NCBI GenBank assembly: GCA_002786025.1
Contig: NHNW01000015.1
Coordinates: 620,001-684,000, forward strand
Reading direction: 5' to 3'
Length of the DNA stretch: 64,000 nt
From: Zasmidium citrigriseum
Taxonomy: Eukaryota > Ascomycota > Dothideomycetes > Mycosphaerellales > Mycosphaerellaceae
Positions 63,205 to 64,000 of this stretch are shown here, in pieces; within the stretch, counting starts at the first letter, position 1; every line of letters begins with the position of its first letter. The notes under the pieces are model-generated. The model was given only the letters and a program-made list of their open reading frames with translations, searched no databases and was not told where the DNA came from. The translations under genes and the position numbers were made by a program.

Positions 63205-63430
63205 CTCATCGTTCGTAGAGTCGATAATCTTATCACTACTGTTCGGGTCCTCGCATCGGTCACTCTGGTGTCGGTTGGGCTTTTGTGTTATAGGCGGGAT
63301 TGCGGGACCTTGAAGAGCTGAGGCTTCACGACGCTTGACGAGAATGCGCTCAGGGAGCGTTCGTGGGAGGAGACCTGGGTAAGGCTGGGTGAATTTATGG
63401 TCTTGACTGCCGCAGGTGATCCCTTGCTCT

Positions 63431-63997
63431 TCACCCCATCTCACTCCTCCCAAACGCCCGATCCATCGCCAGCCCTAGGTCATCAACCTCTTTATCCTTC
63501 CGAGGAGCCGCATTAGCATCCGCCTCCGCAGGCTCATCCATCAAACTCAACCCCGGAGGACCTCCCATCTCGGCCTTTGGCTTATCTGGTTGCAATATCC
63601 GATCTTCAGTGTCCAGCCATCCCGGCGCTTTACGCCGTTTCTCAGCCAACTCTCGATCCTTGATACTCTGCTCCCACTCATCTACCTGGCGCTTCGCATC
63701 TTTCCGTTGCTTCTCGATCTGTTCTGATAGTGACCTGTTCTGGGCAATGATGGTCCTCGGATGCGCTGCGAAGCCTGAAGAGGATGTAACGTAGGCTGGT
63801 AGCTCTGGGTTTGATTGGGCGGGCTGCGAGTTCAGGATCGAGGGCGGGAGTGTGGATGGTAGGGATGCGTAGTTATGTGGGAGGGTGGGCGCCTTGGGGA
63901 GATCGACGAATGGGTTGACGCTGAGTGCCGTCTGCTGGAGGAGTGGGTGGGCTCCTATGCCTGTGTCAGCCTTGGCTGTGACGCCTGGAGTGGTCAT
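63431..63997 (-). CDS. Unknown protein with central coiled coil, near window edge
   Basis: An open frame of 188 residues from the ATG at 63997 to a TGA at 63431. I do not recognise the family. The N-terminus is Pro/Ser-rich (VDLPKAPTLPHNYASLPSTL). A helical, charged middle (NRSLSEQIEKQRKDAKRQVD, then IKDRELAEKRRKAPGWLD) predicts a coiled coil. The C-terminus is acidic with LGLAMDRAFG. Only three bases of sequence remain before the window end, so an upstream exon cannot be excluded. Confidence 0.55.
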   Translation of the reverse strand: MTTPGVTAKADTGIGAHPLLQQTALSVNPFVDLPKAPTLPHNYASLPSTLPPSILNSQPAQSNPELPAYVTSSSGFAAHPRTIIAQNRSLSEQIEKQRKDAKRQVDEWEQSIKDRELAEKRRKAPGWLDTEDRILQPDKPKAEMGGPPGLSLMDEPAEADANAAPRKDKEVDDLGLAMDRAFGRSEMG

Positions 63998-64000
63998 TCT

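Overview
The window is a nuclear chromosome segment of a filamentous ascomycete. Genes are separated by short spacers. Introns are 45-70 nt long with GTRNGT donors, CTRAC-like branch sites and CAG/TAG acceptors. Typical fungal families are present: a HET-domain protein, heme-regulated ALA synthase, PHO88/SND3, RIX1 and YPP1. The set looks most like Dothideomycetes (Mycosphaerella-type relatives); that placement is inferred from gene style, not from a database search. No tRNA, rRNA or CRISPR was recognised.

Layout. 1-7.8 kb: 3' end of a HET-like gene, a small F-box-like (2EXR-type) protein, a 1331-residue disordered GW/WG- and SRH-rich protein, and dephospho-CoA kinase. 7.8-16.4 kb: an accessory, decayed block. 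It holds one intact small gene (a GC-AG intron is proposed), a frame-broken OTU-peptidase-like pseudogene, direct repeats and other coding remnants. 16.4-29.3 kb: a D-aminoacylase-type amidohydrolase, mitochondrial 5-aminolevulinate synthase, a secreted Cys-rich single-pass membrane protein, RIX1 (60S ribosome assembly), and divergent from it YPP1 (PI4-kinase complex at the plasma membrane). 29.8-37 kb: a secreted virginiamycin-B-lyase-like propeller, a BCS1-like AAA ATPase, a P450 and a GNAT acetyltransferase.

37.8-45.6 kb: an MPP6-like exosome cofactor with an added zinc knuckle, an unknown protein, a head-to-head pair of NAD(P)-binding SDR/epimerase-like genes that both encode 349 residues, and a second F-box-like protein. 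45.8-57.8 kb: VPS18 (HOPS/CORVET), an unknown fungal protein, AOS1 (SUMO E1 subunit) with an unusual Met-rich tail and an open frame past its stop, a drug-efflux-type MFS transporter, PHO88/SND3 and adenylosuccinate synthase. 58.1-64 kb: a ZUP1/Mug105-type deubiquitinase, a hexose-type MFS transporter with eight exons, a decayed glyoxalase/VOC gene and an unknown protein at the edge.

Most genes are unlinked housekeeping functions. Divergent pairs sharing short promoters are RIX1/YPP1, MPP6/unknown, the SDR pair, 49.2 kb gene/AOS1, MFS/PHO88 and ADE12/ZUP1. No canonical biosynthetic cluster was seen. The most unusual signals are the OTU pseudogene whose active-site Cys codon reads TGA, the 105-codon open frame after the AOS1 stop, the GW/WG-rich protein, and the MPP6-zinc knuckle architecture. 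Exon boundaries were derived by hand from reading frame and splice consensus.
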